From Nocardioides sp. REDSEA-S33_B3 (GTDB taxonomy: Bacteria; Actinomycetota; Actinomycetes; Propionibacteriales; Nocardioidaceae), in contig LUPK01000048.1 of NCBI GenBank assembly GCA_001627335.1, positions 1 to 64,000 of the forward strand: 64,000 nt of DNA. The letters are read 5' to 3'. Below, one piece after another: positions 62,717 through 64,000 of this stretch (position 1 is its first letter; each line of letters starts with the position of its first letter). The notes below the pieces were generated by a model, which saw only the letters and a program-made list of their open reading frames with translations, had not been told where the DNA came from and did no database searches. The position numbers and the translations under genes are program-made.

Positions 62717-63570
62717 TGGGCGCCCTCGTCGGGCTCGGCGTCGGCATCGGGCTGCTGCTGATCTGGTCGGCCTTCGCCGTCCCGCGCACCGCTCGACCCA
62801 CCCGTGAGGGGCCGGGTCGGCTCGACCGGACGCTCGCCGCCGCCGGCATCACCAGCGTCACCCCGACCTCCCTGGTCGCCCTCTGCGCCTCCAGTGCCGT
62901 GCTCGCCGCGCTCGTGGTCCAGGTCGCCTCCGGCACCCCGACGGTGGCGCTGGCGTTCGGGGTGATCGCGGGCTACCTCCCGCTCGCGGTCGTCCGCGGC
63001 CGTGCCGTACGCCGACAGCGCGAGCTGGCCGAGGTCTGGCCCGACGCGGTCGACAACCTCGCCTCCGCCGTACGCGCAGGCATGTCGTTGCCCGACGCCG
63101 TGGCCGGGCTCGGTGTCCGGGGCCCGGAGCCGCTCCGCGACGCCTTCACCGCCTTCGGTCTGGACTACCAGGTCAGCGGCCGCTTCGGCGACTGCCTGGA
63201 CCGGCTGAAGGCACGGCTCGCCGACCCCGTCGGGGATCGCGTGTGCGAGAGCCTGAGGGTCGCCCGCGACGTCGGCGGGGGAGACCTCGGGCGGCTGCTG
63301 CGCAACCTGTCGGGCTACCTCCGCGATGACGCCCGCACCCGCTCCGAGCTCGAGGCCCGCCAAGCGTGGACCGTCAACGGCGCCCGCCTCGCGGTCGCGG
63401 CCCCGTGGGTCGTCCTGCTGCTGATGTCGTTCCAGACCGAGGTGATCCGGCGCTACGCATCGGGTGCCGGGGTGGTCGTGCTCGCGGTGGGTGCCGGTCT
63501 GTGCCTGGTCGCCTACCGGCTGATGATGCGCATCGGTCGACTGCCCGTGGAGCGGAGGATCCTGTCGTGA
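62716..63570 (+). CDS. tadB: Tad pilus inner-membrane protein TadB
   Basis: The 284 residues have two N-terminal and two C-terminal TM segments flanking a T2SSF-type cytoplasmic domain (about 105-210, W-P-D-A-V-D-N-L-A-S-A-V-R-A-G-M-S-L). It forms the platform with TadC. Its stop overlaps the tadC GTG. Confidence 0.88.
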   Translation: MGALVGLGVGIGLLLIWSAFAVPRTARPTREGPGRLDRTLAAAGITSVTPTSLVALCASSAVLAALVVQVASGTPTVALAFGVIAGYLPLAVVRGRAVRRQRELAEVWPDAVDNLASAVRAGMSLPDAVAGLGVRGPEPLRDAFTAFGLDYQVSGRFGDCLDRLKARLADPVGDRVCESLRVARDVGGGDLGRLLRNLSGYLRDDARTRSELEARQAWTVNGARLAVAAPWVVLLLMSFQTEVIRRYASGAGVVVLAVGAGLCLVAYRLMMRIGRLPVERRILS

Positions 63571-64000
63571 CCGCGGCCCTGTGGGGAGCGGTCCTCGGCG
63601 GCACGCTGGGTGCCGGACTCCTGCTGGTGATCGCCCGGTTGCGGGTGATGGGTCGCGCGCAGCTCTCGGACCGGGTGCTGCCCTACGTCCGCGACCTGCC
63701 CCAGGTGTCTCCGACCGCGAGCCCGAGCAGGCAACCCGCACCTCCACTCGTCGGCGCGGCCGTGGCCGTCTACGGGCCGGTCCTGCGGGCGCTGGCCGAC
63801 GGCGTCGAGCGGGTGCTGGGCGGGGCGACCTCCGTCCGGCGCCGGCTCGAGCGGGCCGGCCTCGACCTCACCGTCCACGACGTCCGCGTCCAGCAGGTGG
63901 TGTGGGGCCTGGTCGGCTTCGGCGTCACGGCGGCGTGGGGGCTGCTGCGCACCCTCGGCGGTGGCGGCAACGTCGTGGGACACCTGCTCGTCAGCGGGGT
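63567..64000 (+). CDS. tadC: Tad pilus protein TadC (3' end outside window)
   Basis: Open from GTG 63567 to the right edge, 144 residues visible: an N-terminal TM segment, a short Arg-rich cytoplasmic part, then G-L-D-L-T-V-H-D-V-R-V-Q-Q-V-V-W-G-L-V-G. Position after tadB and the V-R-R-R-L-E-R-A-G pattern support TadC; the T2SSF domain would lie beyond the window. Confidence 0.75.
   Translation, partial: MTAALWGAVLGGTLGAGLLLVIARLRVMGRAQLSDRVLPYVRDLPQVSPTASPSRQPAPPLVGAAVAVYGPVLRALADGVERVLGGATSVRRRLERAGLDLTVHDVRVQQVVWGLVGFGVTAAWGLLRTLGGGGNVVGHLLVSG

Overview
The window is 64 kb of very GC-rich chromosome from an actinomycete. The gene repertoire points to Nocardioidaceae, most likely Nocardioides or a close relative: an actinobacterial-type DapD, a DUF3117 protein, DUF664 and DUF2505 proteins, a 1622-residue NAD-glutamate dehydrogenase, a translational-type T-box before ileS, LLM oxidoreductases, a Ku/split-ligase NHEJ set and a Tad pilus locus. 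Repeats of the form GTGGTCGAG...TCGAGACC, which I associate with that family, also fit. The genus is inference. Gene density is about one gene per kb, many starts are GTG, and many operon genes overlap by 4 bases.

Layout. 0-9.6 kb: tail of a possible transposase, a secreted transglycosylase/peptidase-like protein, dapD, a DinB protein, a RelE-type toxin-antitoxin pair, a P-loop kinase-like protein, a T-box leader with ileS, an LLM oxidoreductase with a KstR-like site, and dapE. dapD and dapE both serve the succinylase route to lysine and diaminopimelate. 9.6-15.8 kb: a LOG-family protein, a small DivIVA-like protein, a membrane protein, an M14 carboxypeptidase whose 3' end overlaps a convergent enoyl-CoA hydratase by 298 bp, a DUF3117 protein, leucyl aminopeptidase and an O-methyltransferase that seems to start at ATC. 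16-21 kb: ECF sigma factor, zinc anti-sigma factor and HtrA protease (an envelope-stress module), a BldC-like regulator, and the first Tad genes (cpaB-like, tadZ-like). 20.9-31 kb: a multipass membrane protein with a cupredoxin-like lipoprotein, a WS/DGAT acyltransferase, pruA, two DUF2505 paralogues and tryptophan 2,3-dioxygenase. 31-43.6 kb: NAD-glutamate dehydrogenase, a heterodimeric ABC exporter, an amidase and an ABC-2 exporter, with most of the dispersed repeats.

43.6-52.1 kb is a complete carotenoid locus. idi-crtE-crtI-crtB run forward as one overlapping operon, and crtYc-crtYd-methyltransferase-crtU run toward them on the other strand. Together they would make lycopene, cyclise it with a two-subunit cyclase and probably aromatise the rings (isorenieratene type). 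Here crtB is fused in frame to a Rieske (DUF5914) protein, and a copy of the dispersed repeat lies exactly at the junction.

52.3-64 kb: an SDR, Ku diverging from an ATP-dependent ligase and a LigD-type polymerase (NHEJ), a secreted protein, an orphan response regulator, a TetR regulator with an MpaB-family oxygenase, a 22-bp tandem repeat, a second LLM enzyme, a 40-residue membrane protein, and tadA-tadB-tadC running off the end, about 40 kb from the cpaB/tadZ pair.

The most unusual signals are places where repeats have reshaped genes: the crtB-Rieske fusion, the carboxypeptidase/enoyl-CoA hydratase overlap, and a repeat-like hairpin inside the ileS T-box. I saw no rRNA, tRNA, CRISPR array or prophage.
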